Shown piece after piece: positions 31,047 to 40,077 of a stretch of DNA of 64,000 bases. The DNA lies in contig NZ_PYFX01000005.1 in the NCBI RefSeq assembly GCF_003020115.1, positions 124,001 through 188,000 on the forward strand, read 5' to 3'. The position numbers and the translations under genes are program-made. The notes under the pieces were generated by a model that made no database searches, was not told the DNA's origin, and worked only from the letters and a program-made list of their open reading frames with translations. The stretch's first letter is position 1, and each line of letters opens with the position of its first letter. Origin of the DNA: Bradyrhizobium sp. MOS002. GTDB lineage: Bacteria; Pseudomonadota; Alphaproteobacteria; Rhizobiales; Xanthobacteraceae.

Positions 31047-31790
31047 ATGCACACGATCGTACTGGCCACCCAAAAGGGCGGCAGCGGCAAGAGCACGCTC
31101 GCCATCGGCCTGGCGCTGGCAGCAAAGCAGGCCGGCTTCACCGTCCGCCTGATCGAAACCGACCCGCAGGGCACACTGTCCAACTGGCAACGCCGCCGCA
31201 CCGCCGATGATCTCGTCGTCGAGCCGATCTATCATGCCGCCGACATCGAACCGCGTCTGAAGATGCTGGCCGACAGCGGCCTTCAGCTCGCGATCGTCGA
31301 TACCGCCGCCGGCCTCAGCGCCGCGACCACCGCCGCGATCCGCCATTCCGACCTCTGCTTGATTCCGGCCCGCCCGAGCGTCGCCGACATCGAGGCCACC
31401 GTCTCCACTCTCAGCGTCGCGCGCGCCTGGAAGCGGCCTTACAGCTTCGTGCTGAACCAGACTCCGATCCGCGGCCAGCGCATCGACAATGCCGCCAACA
31501 GCCTCGCCGAGGAAGCAGCCCTCGATCTCGCCAAGGTACTCGCACGCCCGCTGATCGTGATGCGCAACGACCACCAGGATTCGCTCGCGAGCGGCCTTGC
31601 CGTCAGCGAGTTCGCGCCGAACGGCAAGTCGGCAGACGAGATTCGCGGCCTCTGGCGTTGGATCGAGACCCGCCTGGAGCTCGAAGCCACGACCAATGTG
31701 CTGATCGACCACGTCATCTCGGCCGCGGACGGCATGCTGCACGTCGCTTCCGAGCTGGCAGCGGACGAGACCACGACACTGGCGTCCTGA
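31047..31790 (+). CDS. Orphan ParA-family ATPase
   Basis: A 247-residue ATPase with the deviant Walker A K-G-G-S-G-K-S-T at 10-17 (both signature lysines K10 and K15), the A' region ETDPQGTLSNWQRRR and Walker B LAIVDTAAG. No parB, parS or replication gene lies nearby, so plasmid partition is unlikely. Orphan ParA proteins position cargo such as chemoreceptor clusters, polar organelles or secretion machines, and VirC1-type members have a similar W-x-R segment. The partner is unknown. It is divergent from the gamma-glutamyltransferase gene. Confidence 0.85.
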   Translation: MHTIVLATQKGGSGKSTLAIGLALAAKQAGFTVRLIETDPQGTLSNWQRRRTADDLVVEPIYHAADIEPRLKMLADSGLQLAIVDTAAGLSAATTAAIRHSDLCLIPARPSVADIEATVSTLSVARAWKRPYSFVLNQTPIRGQRIDNAANSLAEEAALDLAKVLARPLIVMRNDHQDSLASGLAVSEFAPNGKSADEIRGLWRWIETRLELEATTNVLIDHVISAADGMLHVASELAADETTTLAS

Positions 31791-31915
31791 GCGGGGCAAT
31801 CGCTCAGACGGCAGCCGGCCCTTCACCATCCGGAAGGGCCCCAGCGACGAAGCAATCCGGCCACCAGCCCGGCCGGATTGCTTCGCTTCGCGTTTTTGAG
31901 GGACTCTATCTCCGA

Positions 31916-31995
31916 CGTCATTGCGAGCGCAGCGAAGCAATCCAGAATTTTTCCGCGGAGAGACTCTGGATTGCTTCGCTGCGCTCGCAATGACG
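31916..31995. repeat. Perfect 31-bp inverted repeat (CGTCATTGCGAGCGCAGCGA type)
   Basis: Arms 31916-31946 and 31965-31995 are exact reverse complements around an 18-nt loop. This is a dispersed element family known by sight from Bradyrhizobium. It may act as a terminator for the parA-like gene. Confidence 0.85.
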
Positions 31996-32003
31996 GGCTC
32001 TTT

Positions 32004-32090
32004 GTAGCCCGGATGAAGCGAAGCGAAATCCGGGAAGGTCTGTCCGCGGAGAGGCTGGACCCGGATTGCGCTGCGCTCCATCCGGGCTAC
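32004..32090. repeat. Inverted repeat of the GTAGCCCGGATG family
   Basis: The left arm starts GTAGCCCGGATGAAGCGAAG and the right arm ends CTCCATCCGGGCTAC; outer 10-12 bases pair perfectly and inner ones with a few changes. The same family occurs at 45599-45682. It lies eight bases after a different repeat. Confidence 0.8.
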
Positions 32091-32124
32091 GGCACTTCAC
32101 GTTCTCAGGCTTGGAGCCTGATTT

Positions 32125-33006
32125 TCACTTCTGACATTTCGGGCACCAGAAGGTCGACCGGCCGTTCTGCGTAAAACGCTTCACGGTGCCGCCGCATCGC
32201 GGCGTCGTGCATTTCTCGCCTTCGCGGTCATAGACCTTGAACGAGTGCTGGAAATAGCCGAGCTCGCCCGAGGTCTGGCGATGATCGCGCAAGCTGGAGC
32301 CGCCGGCCTTGATGGCGTCGTTCAGCACGGTGTGGATGGCGCCGACCAATCGCTTCGCATGATCGGTGGTCTCGCCCTTCTTGGTCGAGAGCGTTGCGGC
32401 GATCCGGCGCGGCGACAGATGCGAGCGATGCAGGGCTTCGCAGACATAGATATTGCCGAGCCCGGCGACCACGCGCTGATCGAGCAGCGCGGCTTTCAGG
32501 CTCGTGGTCTTGCCTGCGCAGGACCGCGCCAGCATCGCGGCGTCGAATTCGTTGCCGAGCGGCTCGGGGCCGAGCCCGCGCAGCAACGGCTCGTCGTCGA
32601 GGGCACTGCGCGCGATCACTTTCATGTAACCGAAGCGGCGCGGATCGTTGAAGACGATGTCGGCGCCGGAGGACATCCGAAACAGCACGTGATCGTGCGT
32701 GGAGTCCTTGGCTTTCGGATAGTGAAACTCGCCAGGCTGAGCCTCGTTGTCCGGCTTGATGACGCGAAACGAGCCCGACATGCCCAGATGCATCAACAGC
32801 ACGTCGCCGGAGGCGAGATCGGCCATGAGATATTTTGCACGACGCCCGAGCCCCGTGACGACCTGCCCCTGCAGCCGGGCCACGAAATCCGGCTGGAACG
32901 GAAAGCGCAGATCGGGCCGGCGGGCCTCCGCGACGAGGATTTTCGCACCCTCCATGACCGGCTGAAGGCCGCGGCGGACGGTCTCGACTTCGGGCAATTC
33001 GGGCAT
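32125..33006 (-). CDS. mutM: Formamidopyrimidine-DNA glycosylase
   Basis: MutM (Fpg) excises 8-oxoguanine and formamidopyrimidines and nicks the DNA. The 293 residues begin M-P-E-L-P-E-V-E-T, where P2 is the nucleophile and E3 the acid. K in LLMHLGMSG and the helix-two-turn-helix ([15 protein letters not shown]) are present. The C-terminal zinc finger has two C-x2/4-C pairs (CTTPRC and CPKC). It is divergent from ubiE by 81 bp. Confidence 0.97.
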   Translation of the reverse strand: MPELPEVETVRRGLQPVMEGAKILVAEARRPDLRFPFQPDFVARLQGQVVTGLGRRAKYLMADLASGDVLLMHLGMSGSFRVIKPDNEAQPGEFHYPKAKDSTHDHVLFRMSSGADIVFNDPRRFGYMKVIARSALDDEPLLRGLGPEPLGNEFDAAMLARSCAGKTTSLKAALLDQRVVAGLGNIYVCEALHRSHLSPRRIAATLSTKKGETTDHAKRLVGAIHTVLNDAIKAGGSSLRDHRQTSGELGYFQHSFKVYDREGEKCTTPRCGGTVKRFTQNGRSTFWCPKCQK

Positions 33007-33087
33007 GGTCAGGCATTCACCTTATGAGGGCGGTGTGATAGCGCCATTGCGGCGGGCGCGCTATGGTCCGCCTCGTGGAGTAGAGTA

Positions 33088-33849
33088 ATGGATCGGCCGG
33101 GCGAAACCACGCATTTTGGCTTCAGGGATGTTCCCCTGGGGGACAAGCAGACGCTGGTGAACGATGTGTTTCACAGCGTGGCGTCGCGCTATGATTTGAT
33201 GAACGATTTGATGTCCGGTGGCCTGCACCGGGTCTGGAAGGACATCATGATCAACGCGCTCAACCCGCCCAGAGGCGACCGGCCGTTCGCGCTGCTCGAC
33301 GTTGCCGGCGGCACCGGCGACATCTCGTTCCGCGCCGCCAAGGCGGCAGGCGCGGGCTTCCATGCCACCGTCTGCGATATCAATTCCGGGATGCTGGCGG
33401 TGGGCCGCGAGCGTGCCGCGAAGCGCCATATCGAGACCCAGGTCGATTTCGTCGAGGGCAATGCGGAAGCGCTCGCCTTCGCCGACCGCGGCTTCGACGC
33501 ATATACGATCGCTTTCGGCATTCGCAACGTACCGCGGATCGATCTCGCGCTGGCCGAGGCCTATCGCGTGCTCAAGCCAGGCAGCCGCTTCCTCTGTCTG
33601 GAATTCTCCACCGTCGAGATGCCCGGGCTCGATCGCCTTTATGACCTGTTCTCGTTCAAGGTGATCCCGCCGCTCGGCCGCATGATCACGGGTGACGCCG
33701 AGTCCTACCAATATCTGGTCGAGTCGATCCGCAAGTTCCCAAGACCCAACGCCTTCGCCGACATGATCCGCGACGCCGGCTTCGCCCGCGTGAACTGGCA
33801 GATATTGTCCGGCGGCATCGTCGCGCTGCATTCAGGCTGGCGTTTGTGA
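33088..33849 (+). CDS. ubiE: Ubiquinone/menaquinone methyltransferase UbiE
   Basis: UbiE is the SAM-dependent C-methyltransferase of ubiquinone synthesis. The 253 residues contain [23 protein letters not shown], the SAM loop [11 protein letters not shown], and the UbiE signatures around [19 protein letters not shown] and [13 protein letters not shown]. The stop overlaps the GTG start of ubiB, so the two are translationally coupled. Confidence 0.96.
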   Translation: MDRPGETTHFGFRDVPLGDKQTLVNDVFHSVASRYDLMNDLMSGGLHRVWKDIMINALNPPRGDRPFALLDVAGGTGDISFRAAKAAGAGFHATVCDINSGMLAVGRERAAKRHIETQVDFVEGNAEALAFADRGFDAYTIAFGIRNVPRIDLALAEAYRVLKPGSRFLCLEFSTVEMPGLDRLYDLFSFKVIPPLGRMITGDAESYQYLVESIRKFPRPNAFADMIRDAGFARVNWQILSGGIVALHSGWRL

Positions 33850-35420
33850 TCTCTGCCATAACCCATAGTGCGCGCCTGATGCGCGCCGCGTTCGTCTTTG
33901 CGCGCGAGGGCGTGTTCGGCGCCGTCGATCCGAGTCTGGTGCCGCCACACGGACAGCTCGCGCTGAAGCTTGCGCGCATCATCGAGCGGCGCGGTCCGAA
34001 GCAGGGCCCGCGGCTGTCGCGCGCGCTGACCCGGATGGGCCCGGCCTATCTCAAGCTTGGACAATTTCTGGCGACCCGCCCCGACGTCGTCGGCTTCCTC
34101 ATGGCGCGCGACCTCGAAAGCCTCCAGGACCGCCTGCCGCCGTTCTCGCAAGCCGAAGCGGAAGCTGCGATCGCGACCTCGCTGGAACGGCCGCTGACCG
34201 ATGTGTTCGCGAGCCTCAGTGCGCCGGTCGCAGCCGCCTCGATCGCACAGGTGCATCGCGGAGAAGTCCTGCGTGACGGCATCCGCAAGGCGGTCGCCGT
34301 GAAAGTGCTGCGACCCAATGTGGCCGCACGCTTCCGCCGCGACCTCTCCGACTTCTTCTTCGTCGCATACAAGGCCGAATCCTATTCGTCCGAGGCGCGG
34401 CGCCTGCGCCTCATCGAGGTCATCAACACCATGTCGCGCTCGGTCGCGATGGAGATGGACCTGCGCCTCGAGGCCGCGGCGCTGTCGGAGATGGCGGAGA
34501 ACACGCGCGACGATCCCGATTTCCGCGTACCGACCGTCGACTGGGACCGCACCACGCACAACGTGCTGACGATGGAGTGGATCGACGGCATCGCGCTGAA
34601 CGATCACAAGCGCCTGGCCGAGTCGCAGGTCGACCTGCCCGATCTCGGCCGCAAGGTGATTCAGAGCTTCCTGCGCCACGCGCTGCGCGACGGCTTTTTC
34701 CACGCCGACATGCACCCGGGCAATCTGTTCCTGGATGACGCGGGCCGCCTCGTCGCGGTTGATTTCGGCATCATGGGCCGACTCGGCATGAAGGAGCGGC
34801 GCTTCCTAGCCGAAATCCTGCTCGGCTTCATCACCCGCGATTACCGTCGTGTGGCGGAAGTGCATTTCGAGGCAGGCTATGTGCCCGCGCATCACTCGGT
34901 CGAAAACTTCGCGCAAGCGATCCGCGCGATCGGCGAGCCCATTCACAACCGCACGGCGGAAGAGATCTCGATGGCGCGGCTGCTGACGCTGCTGCTCGAG
35001 GTCACCGGCCTTTTCGACATGACCACGCGGCCCGAGCTGATCCTGCTCCAGAAGACCATGGTGGTGGTCGAGGGCGTGGCACGCGGCTTCGATCCCAAGC
35101 TCGACATCTGGAAGGTCGCCGACCCCGTGGTGCGGGAATGGATCGAGCGCAATCTCGGTCCCATCGGACGGGTCCAGGGCGCGATCTCCGGCACTGGCGA
35201 TCTCGCGCGCATCCTGATGCGTCTGCCCGATATCGCCGCACGCTCGGTTGCGGTGCTCGAACAGCTGGAGACCATGACCCGGGAGGGTATCCGGCTATCG
35301 CCGGAGAGCATCGCGGCGATGGGCCGCAGCGAGGGCCGCAAGAACCGCTGGCGCACCGTGGCGCTCTGGATCATCGCAGCGACCTTCATCGGCATCCTGA
35401 TCGCCGTCCGGAATCTTTGA
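33846..35420 (+). CDS. ubiB: Ubiquinone biosynthesis ABC1-kinase-like protein UbiB
   Basis: UbiB is an atypical protein-kinase-like ATPase that assists ubiquinone synthesis in the membrane. The K-x-G-Q motif ([12 protein letters not shown]), the Ala-rich loop AAASIAQVH, the kinase-like [16 protein letters not shown] and [10 protein letters not shown] are all present, and one C-terminal membrane segment ([13 protein letters not shown]) ends the 524 residues. It starts at GTG 33846 inside the ubiE stop. Its TGA forms part of the palindrome before coaBC. Confidence 0.95.
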   Translation: MISAITHSARLMRAAFVFAREGVFGAVDPSLVPPHGQLALKLARIIERRGPKQGPRLSRALTRMGPAYLKLGQFLATRPDVVGFLMARDLESLQDRLPPFSQAEAEAAIATSLERPLTDVFASLSAPVAAASIAQVHRGEVLRDGIRKAVAVKVLRPNVAARFRRDLSDFFFVAYKAESYSSEARRLRLIEVINTMSRSVAMEMDLRLEAAALSEMAENTRDDPDFRVPTVDWDRTTHNVLTMEWIDGIALNDHKRLAESQVDLPDLGRKVIQSFLRHALRDGFFHADMHPGNLFLDDAGRLVAVDFGIMGRLGMKERRFLAEILLGFITRDYRRVAEVHFEAGYVPAHHSVENFAQAIRAIGEPIHNRTAEEISMARLLTLLLEVTGLFDMTTRPELILLQKTMVVVEGVARGFDPKLDIWKVADPVVREWIERNLGPIGRVQGAISGTGDLARILMRLPDIAARSVAVLEQLETMTREGIRLSPESIAAMGRSEGRKNRWRTVALWIIAATFIGILIAVRNL

Positions 35421-35463
35421 TTGCAGTGCAATCACACGAATGATAGCATCGCCATCATTCGTG
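35419..35463. promoter_or_regulatory. Two tandem palindromes before coaBC (probable operator)
   Basis: GATTGCAGTGCAATC at 35419-35433 is a perfect 7-1-7 palindrome overlapping the ubiB stop. CACGAATGAT at 35435-35444 and ATCATTCGTG at 35454-35463 form a second perfect 10-bp inverted repeat with a 9-nt spacer. Both fall within the 56-bp ubiB-coaBC gap, and the second ends three bases before the ribosome binding site. Ribbon-helix-helix antitoxins bind paired dyads just before their own genes, and coaBC here begins with such a domain. Confidence 0.65.
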
Positions 35464-35476
35464 CTGGAGGGGCGTC

Positions 35477-36928
35477 ATGGCGAGCCTGACCATTCGCAAG
35501 CTCGACGAAGGCATCAAAACTTACCTCAGGTTGCGCTCGGCCAGGAACCGTAGGTCGGTCGAGGAAGAGGTCCGGGTCATCCTCGGAGAGCTGATCGAAG
35601 GCCGCGAGGAGCCGCTGACGCCGTTCGCGGCGCCGCCCGCGGCCTCCTCGACTCCCATGCCCCAGCGCAGCGGTGCCCTCCCCGAGGCCAGCGTCACCCT
35701 GATCATCGGCGGCGGGATCGCGGCCTACAAGTCGCTCGACCTGATCCGGCGGCTCAAGGAGCGGCGGATCGAGGTGCGCTGCGTGCTGACCAAGGCGGCG
35801 CAGCAATTCGTCACGCCGCTGGCCGTGAGCGCGCTTTCGCATGAGCGCGTCTACACAGACCTGTTCGATCCCCAGAGCGAGTTCGACGCCGGTCATATCC
35901 GGCTGGCGCGCGAGTGCGACCTGATCGTGGTGGCTCCTGCGACCGCCGATTTGATGGCCAAGATGGCCAACGGCCATGCCGACGATCTCGCCAGCGCCAT
36001 CCTGCTCGCGACCAACCGCAAGGTCCTGCTCGCGCCGGCGATGAACCCGCTGATGTGGAACAACGCGGCGACGCGGCGCAATGTCACGCAGCTTCAACGC
36101 GACGGCGTGATGCTGATCGGGCCGAATTCCGGCGAGATGGCGGAAGCGGGTGAAGCCGGCGTCGGCCGCATGTCCGAGGCGATCGAAATTGCGGCCGCCA
36201 CCGAGCGCCTGCTGCGGCCGCCGGTGCCGCGCCCACTCGCCGGCAAGCGCGTGCTGATCACGGCAGGTCCGACCCACGAGCCGATCGATCCGGTGCGCTA
36301 CATCGCCAACCGATCCTCCGGCAAGCAGGGCTTTGCGATCGCTGCCGCCGCACAGGCCGCGGGCGCCGAAGTGATCCTGGTCAGCGGCCCGGTCGATCTC
36401 AGCGATCCCCAGGGCGTGATGGTCAAGCATGTGGAATCGGCACGGCAGATGTTGGAGCAAGTGCAGGCCGCGCTCCCCGCTGACATCGCGATCTTCGCCG
36501 CCGCCGTCGCCGACTGGCGGGTCGCCAATGAAGGCGAGCAGAAGTTGAAGAAGAGTTCGGCCGGCATGCCACCGCTCCAGCTGGTCGAGAACCCCGACAT
36601 CCTCGCGACTATTGCCAAGCTGACCGACCAGCGCCCGCCGCTGGTGATCGGCTTTGCCGCCGAGACCGAGCACCTCATCGACAACGCCAAGTCGAAGCTT
36701 GCCCGCAAGGGCTGCGACTGGATTGTCGCCAACGACGTCTCCCCCGCAACCGGCGTGATGGGCGGGGACCGCAACACCGTGCACCTTATCAGCCGCAAAA
36801 ATGGTGCTGAGAACGGCGAGATCACGGTTGATTCCTGGCCAGTGATGACCAAGGAACAGGTCGCCATTGAACTGGTCGCGCATATCGCAAAGAGCGTGAC
36901 CGGCAAATCCCGGGAGTCCGCATCTTGA
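35477..36928 (+). CDS. coaBC: CoaBC with N-terminal ribbon-helix-helix domain
   Basis: CoaBC joins 4'-phosphopantothenate to cysteine and decarboxylates the product in CoA synthesis. Residues 72-240 are the flavoprotein CoaC part ([13 protein letters not shown]140 in [17 protein letters not shown] at 186-195), and about 255-470 the CoaB ligase ([28 protein letters not shown]). Residues 1-45 are extra: a strand SLTIRKL, helix A with [10 protein letters not shown] and helix [14 protein letters not shown], the ribbon-helix-helix pattern of FitA-type antitoxins, then a Pro/Ala linker. GGAGG stands six bases before ATG 35477, while the internal ATG at 35657 has no ribosome binding site. The canonical CoaC flap cysteine (Ala-Cys-Gly) reads E-A-G here, as I recall for relatives. 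Confidence 0.9.
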   Translation: MASLTIRKLDEGIKTYLRLRSARNRRSVEEEVRVILGELIEGREEPLTPFAAPPAASSTPMPQRSGALPEASVTLIIGGGIAAYKSLDLIRRLKERRIEVRCVLTKAAQQFVTPLAVSALSHERVYTDLFDPQSEFDAGHIRLARECDLIVVAPATADLMAKMANGHADDLASAILLATNRKVLLAPAMNPLMWNNAATRRNVTQLQRDGVMLIGPNSGEMAEAGEAGVGRMSEAIEIAAATERLLRPPVPRPLAGKRVLITAGPTHEPIDPVRYIANRSSGKQGFAIAAAAQAAGAEVILVSGPVDLSDPQGVMVKHVESARQMLEQVQAALPADIAIFAAAVADWRVANEGEQKLKKSSAGMPPLQLVENPDILATIAKLTDQRPPLVIGFAAETEHLIDNAKSKLARKGCDWIVANDVSPATGVMGGDRNTVHLISRKNGAENGEITVDSWPVMTKEQVAIELVAHIAKSVTGKSRESAS

Positions 36929-37383
36929 GCACCAAAGTCAGCGTCGAGCTGCAACGCCTGCCCCATGCGGAGGGGCTGCCGCTGCCGGCCTATCAGACCA
37001 ATGATGCCGCCGGTCTCGACCTGATGGCGGCGGTGGCCGAGAACGAGCCGCTGACGCTTGCGCCCGGCCAATACGCGCTGGTGCCGACGGGCCTCGCAAT
37101 GGCGTTGCCGCCCGGATACGAGGCGCAAGTGCGGCCGCGTTCGGGCCTTGCGGCCAAGCACGGCGTCACAGTGCTGAACTCACCGGGCACGATCGACGCG
37201 GACTATCGCGGCGAGATCAAGGTGATCCTGATCAACCACGGCCGAACCGCCTTCGTGGTCAAGCGCGGCGAGCGCATCGCACAGATGGTGATCGCGCCAA
37301 TGGTGCAGGCCGCGCTGGTTCCCGTGGCGACATTGTCAGCGACCGACCGCGGCGCCGGCGGATTCGGCTCGACCGGCCGCTAG
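36925..37383 (+). CDS. dut: dUTP diphosphatase
   Basis: Dut hydrolyses dUTP to dUMP and diphosphate, keeping uracil out of DNA. All five trimeric dUTPase motifs are present in the 152 residues: [35 protein letters not shown] and [11 protein letters not shown]. The start is TTG at 36925, overlapping the coaBC stop (TTGA), so the two are translationally coupled. The coaBC-dut pair is a common bacterial arrangement. Confidence 0.96.
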   Translation: MSTKVSVELQRLPHAEGLPLPAYQTNDAAGLDLMAAVAENEPLTLAPGQYALVPTGLAMALPPGYEAQVRPRSGLAAKHGVTVLNSPGTIDADYRGEIKVILINHGRTAFVVKRGERIAQMVIAPMVQAALVPVATLSATDRGAGGFGSTGR

Positions 37384-37572
37384 TGCGCTGCAACTTCCAC
37401 CGAATCACCCGAGGAACTGCGTGAATCGGAACACCAGCCCGGCATTTTTTTGGGACCGCCTTTGCGTTCACGATCTGGACTCTTACCGGTGGAGTCACGG
37501 TGAGGGTATTGTCGTTTGATTCGCGCGCGACGGGGGTCGCCGCGCGCAAATTCGTGCGATCTTGGGGCAACT

Positions 37573-40077
37573 ATGTCAGGCGTGATCGTGTCGATGCGTC
37601 GGACGCTGCTGTCGTGCACATCGCTCGTGCGCAACGGCTTGTTGGGAAGCGCTCTCGCGGCGCTGCTGCCGGCTGCGCCGGCTGAGGCCGCCGACCTCGT
37701 CGACACACTCTCAACGTTGCTGGATTTCAACCGGCAGGAGCTCGCGGTGCTGGCCACCGCGCTGGCCTTGCTCGGCTTCTCGGTGGTCGCCGCAATCCTC
37801 CTGATGCGCACGCGCGTGCGCACGGCGAAGAACGAGGCGCGGCTGCGCGCCCGGATCGGGGAACTCCAGCTCCAGGCCGACCGCTTCGGCGCACTACTCT
37901 TCGCCGAGCCGCAGATCCTGATCTCCTGGCCGGCCGGCGACAATCGCGCGCAGATCTCCGGTGACATCTCCTTGGTGCTGCCGCGCGACTCCTCTCCACA
38001 GCGCGTGCTCGCGTTTGGAACCTGGCTGCCGCCGGAACCGGCGCTCCAGATGGATCACGCTGTCGACGCGTTGCGCGACCGTGGCGACGGGTTCCAGCTG
38101 ACACTCACCACCGCGCATGGTCACACGCTGGAGGCCATCGGCCGCGCCATCGGTGGCCAGGCCATCGTCAGAATTCGCGAGCTCTCAGGGCTCCGCCGCG
38201 ATCTCGCTGAGACCAATCTGCGTTACAAGGCGCTTTCCGACGAGACGGAGATGCTGCGCGGCTTCGCGACCGCCGCACCCTGGCCGATCTGGGCCAAGGG
38301 CGAGAACGGCGCGCTGGCTTACGCCAACCCCGCCTATGTCCGTGCGACCGAGGCGGCCAGCATCACCGACGCCCAGGAGCGCAAGCTCGAGCTGCTCGAC
38401 AGCGCCGACCGGACCGCGATGGAGCGGGGGCTGAAGGAAGCGGCCAATTTCACCTCGCGGCTGCCGATCGTGATCGGCGGCGAGCGGCGCATCTATGACG
38501 TGCGCGCCGTCAATGTCGGCGGCGGCAATGTCGGCGTTGCCATCGATGCCAGCGAGGCGGATGCCTTGAGCTCGGCGCTGGTGCGGATGGCGGAGGCGCA
38601 TCGCCGCACGCTCGACCAGCTCTCCTCCGGCGTTGCCGTGTTCGACGGCCAGCGCCGGCTTGCCTTCTACAACGATTCCTACCGCCAGCTGTGGGACCTC
38701 GACCGCACCTTTCTCGACGCCAACCCTGATGATTCCAGCGTGCTCGACAAGCTCCGTTCCTCGCGCAAATTGCCGGAACAGCCGGACTTCCGCGCCTGGA
38801 AGGCCAAGCTGCACGAGGCCTATCGCGCGGTCGAGGCTGCCAAGGACACCTGGTACCTGCCCGACGGCCGTGCGCTCTCCGTCGTCACCACGCCGAATCC
38901 CGAAGGCGGCGTCACTTATCTGTTCGACGACGTCACCGAGAGCCTTGAGCTCGCTCGTCGCTTCGACGGCATGATCCGGGTCCAGCGCGAGACGCTGGAC
39001 AGCCTCGCCGAGGGCGTTGCGGTGTTCGGCAGCAACGGCAAGGCGCAGCTGTTCAACCCGGCCTTCGTCCGGATGTGGAAGCTGTCCGCTGACGCCATGC
39101 GCGACGAGCCGCACATCCAGACGGTCGAGGGCTGGTGCCATCAGCTGTTCGACGACGCGATCGTCTGGCGGCAGATCCGCGAGGCCGTCACCTCGATCGA
39201 GAGCCGCGCCGACGTTCCGCTGAAGCTCGAGCGCAAGGACGGCAGCGTGCTCGACGGCATGATCCGGCCCCTGCACGACGGCGCGACGATGCTGACGTTC
39301 CAGGACATCACCGATACCGAGAACGTCGAGCGCGCGCTGCGCGAGCGCAACGAGGCGCTGGAGGCCGCCGACCAGATGAAGGTGGATTTCGTCCACCACG
39401 TTTCCTACGAGCTGCGCTCGCCGCTCACCACCATCATCGGCTTCGCGCATTTCCTCAGCGATCCTTCGACCGGGCCGCTGACGCCGAAACAGGCCGAATA
39501 TCTCGACTACGTCACCAAATCGACCAATGCGCTGCTGGCGTTGACCAACAACATCCTGGATCTCGCCACCATCGACGCCGGCGCCATGAAGCTAGAACTC
39601 GGCCCGGTCGACGTCAGCAAGACCATCGAGCTCGCCGCCGAAGGTCTCCAGGACCGGCTCGCCACCGACCGCATCCGCCTCAAGGTCGAGATCGCGCCCG
39701 ATGTCGGCAGCTTCACCGGCGACGAGAAGCGCGTGGTGCAGGTGCTCTATAACCTCCTTGCCAACGCCGTCGGGTTTTCTCCACCGGATTCCACCGTCGG
39801 CATCAGCGCCCGCCGCACCGAACGCAGTGTGGTCTTCACTGTGACAGATTCCGGGCCTGGAATACCTGCCGACATGAAGGACAAGGTGTTCAACTGGTTC
39901 GAGAGCCGCTCGCAGGGCTCGCGTCATCGCGGCGCCGGGCTCGGTCTGTCGCTGGTGCGCTCCTTCGTCGAGCTGCATGGCGGCAATATCCGGGTCGATT
40001 CGATCGTGGGTAGGGGCACGGTCGTGATCTGTGACTTCCCGACCGACCAGGCGGCGCATCGCGACGCCGCCGAATGA
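37573..40077 (+). CDS. divL: DivL-type PAS sensor kinase with Tyr in the H-box
   Basis: DivL of Caulobacter works with CckA and DivK to control CtrA and the cell cycle. This 834-residue protein has a signal-like or membrane start (about 10-40), a second membrane segment (about 60-80), several PAS regions (about 220-310, 340-450 and 465-590), a dimerisation helix and an ATPase domain. In the H-box VSYELRSPLTTI the phosphorylated His is replaced by Y612, the DivL hallmark. The ATPase keeps N (NLLANAVGF), DSGPGIP and GAGLGLS. ATG 37573 gives MSGVIVSMRR. The stop overlaps tsaE-amgK (ATGA); I recall the same neighbour for divL in other alphaproteobacteria. Confidence 0.9.
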   Translation: MSGVIVSMRRTLLSCTSLVRNGLLGSALAALLPAAPAEAADLVDTLSTLLDFNRQELAVLATALALLGFSVVAAILLMRTRVRTAKNEARLRARIGELQLQADRFGALLFAEPQILISWPAGDNRAQISGDISLVLPRDSSPQRVLAFGTWLPPEPALQMDHAVDALRDRGDGFQLTLTTAHGHTLEAIGRAIGGQAIVRIRELSGLRRDLAETNLRYKALSDETEMLRGFATAAPWPIWAKGENGALAYANPAYVRATEAASITDAQERKLELLDSADRTAMERGLKEAANFTSRLPIVIGGERRIYDVRAVNVGGGNVGVAIDASEADALSSALVRMAEAHRRTLDQLSSGVAVFDGQRRLAFYNDSYRQLWDLDRTFLDANPDDSSVLDKLRSSRKLPEQPDFRAWKAKLHEAYRAVEAAKDTWYLPDGRALSVVTTPNPEGGVTYLFDDVTESLELARRFDGMIRVQRETLDSLAEGVAVFGSNGKAQLFNPAFVRMWKLSADAMRDEPHIQTVEGWCHQLFDDAIVWRQIREAVTSIESRADVPLKLERKDGSVLDGMIRPLHDGATMLTFQDITDTENVERALRERNEALEAADQMKVDFVHHVSYELRSPLTTIIGFAHFLSDPSTGPLTPKQAEYLDYVTKSTNALLALTNNILDLATIDAGAMKLELGPVDVSKTIELAAEGLQDRLATDRIRLKVEIAPDVGSFTGDEKRVVQVLYNLLANAVGFSPPDSTVGISARRTERSVVFTVTDSGPGIPADMKDKVFNWFESRSQGSRHRGAGLGLSLVRSFVELHGGNIRVDSIVGRGTVVICDFPTDQAAHRDAAE

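Noticed and set aside
31047..31790. Plasmid or integrated-element partition locus
   Set aside because: Only a ParA-like gene is present, without parB, parS-like repeats, replication or integrase genes, and the neighbours are core genes.
35657..36928. A separate CoaBC starting at the internal ATG 35657
   Set aside because: No purine-rich ribosome binding site precedes it, and the reading frame is continuous from 35477, where a good site exists. An internal start is not fully excluded.
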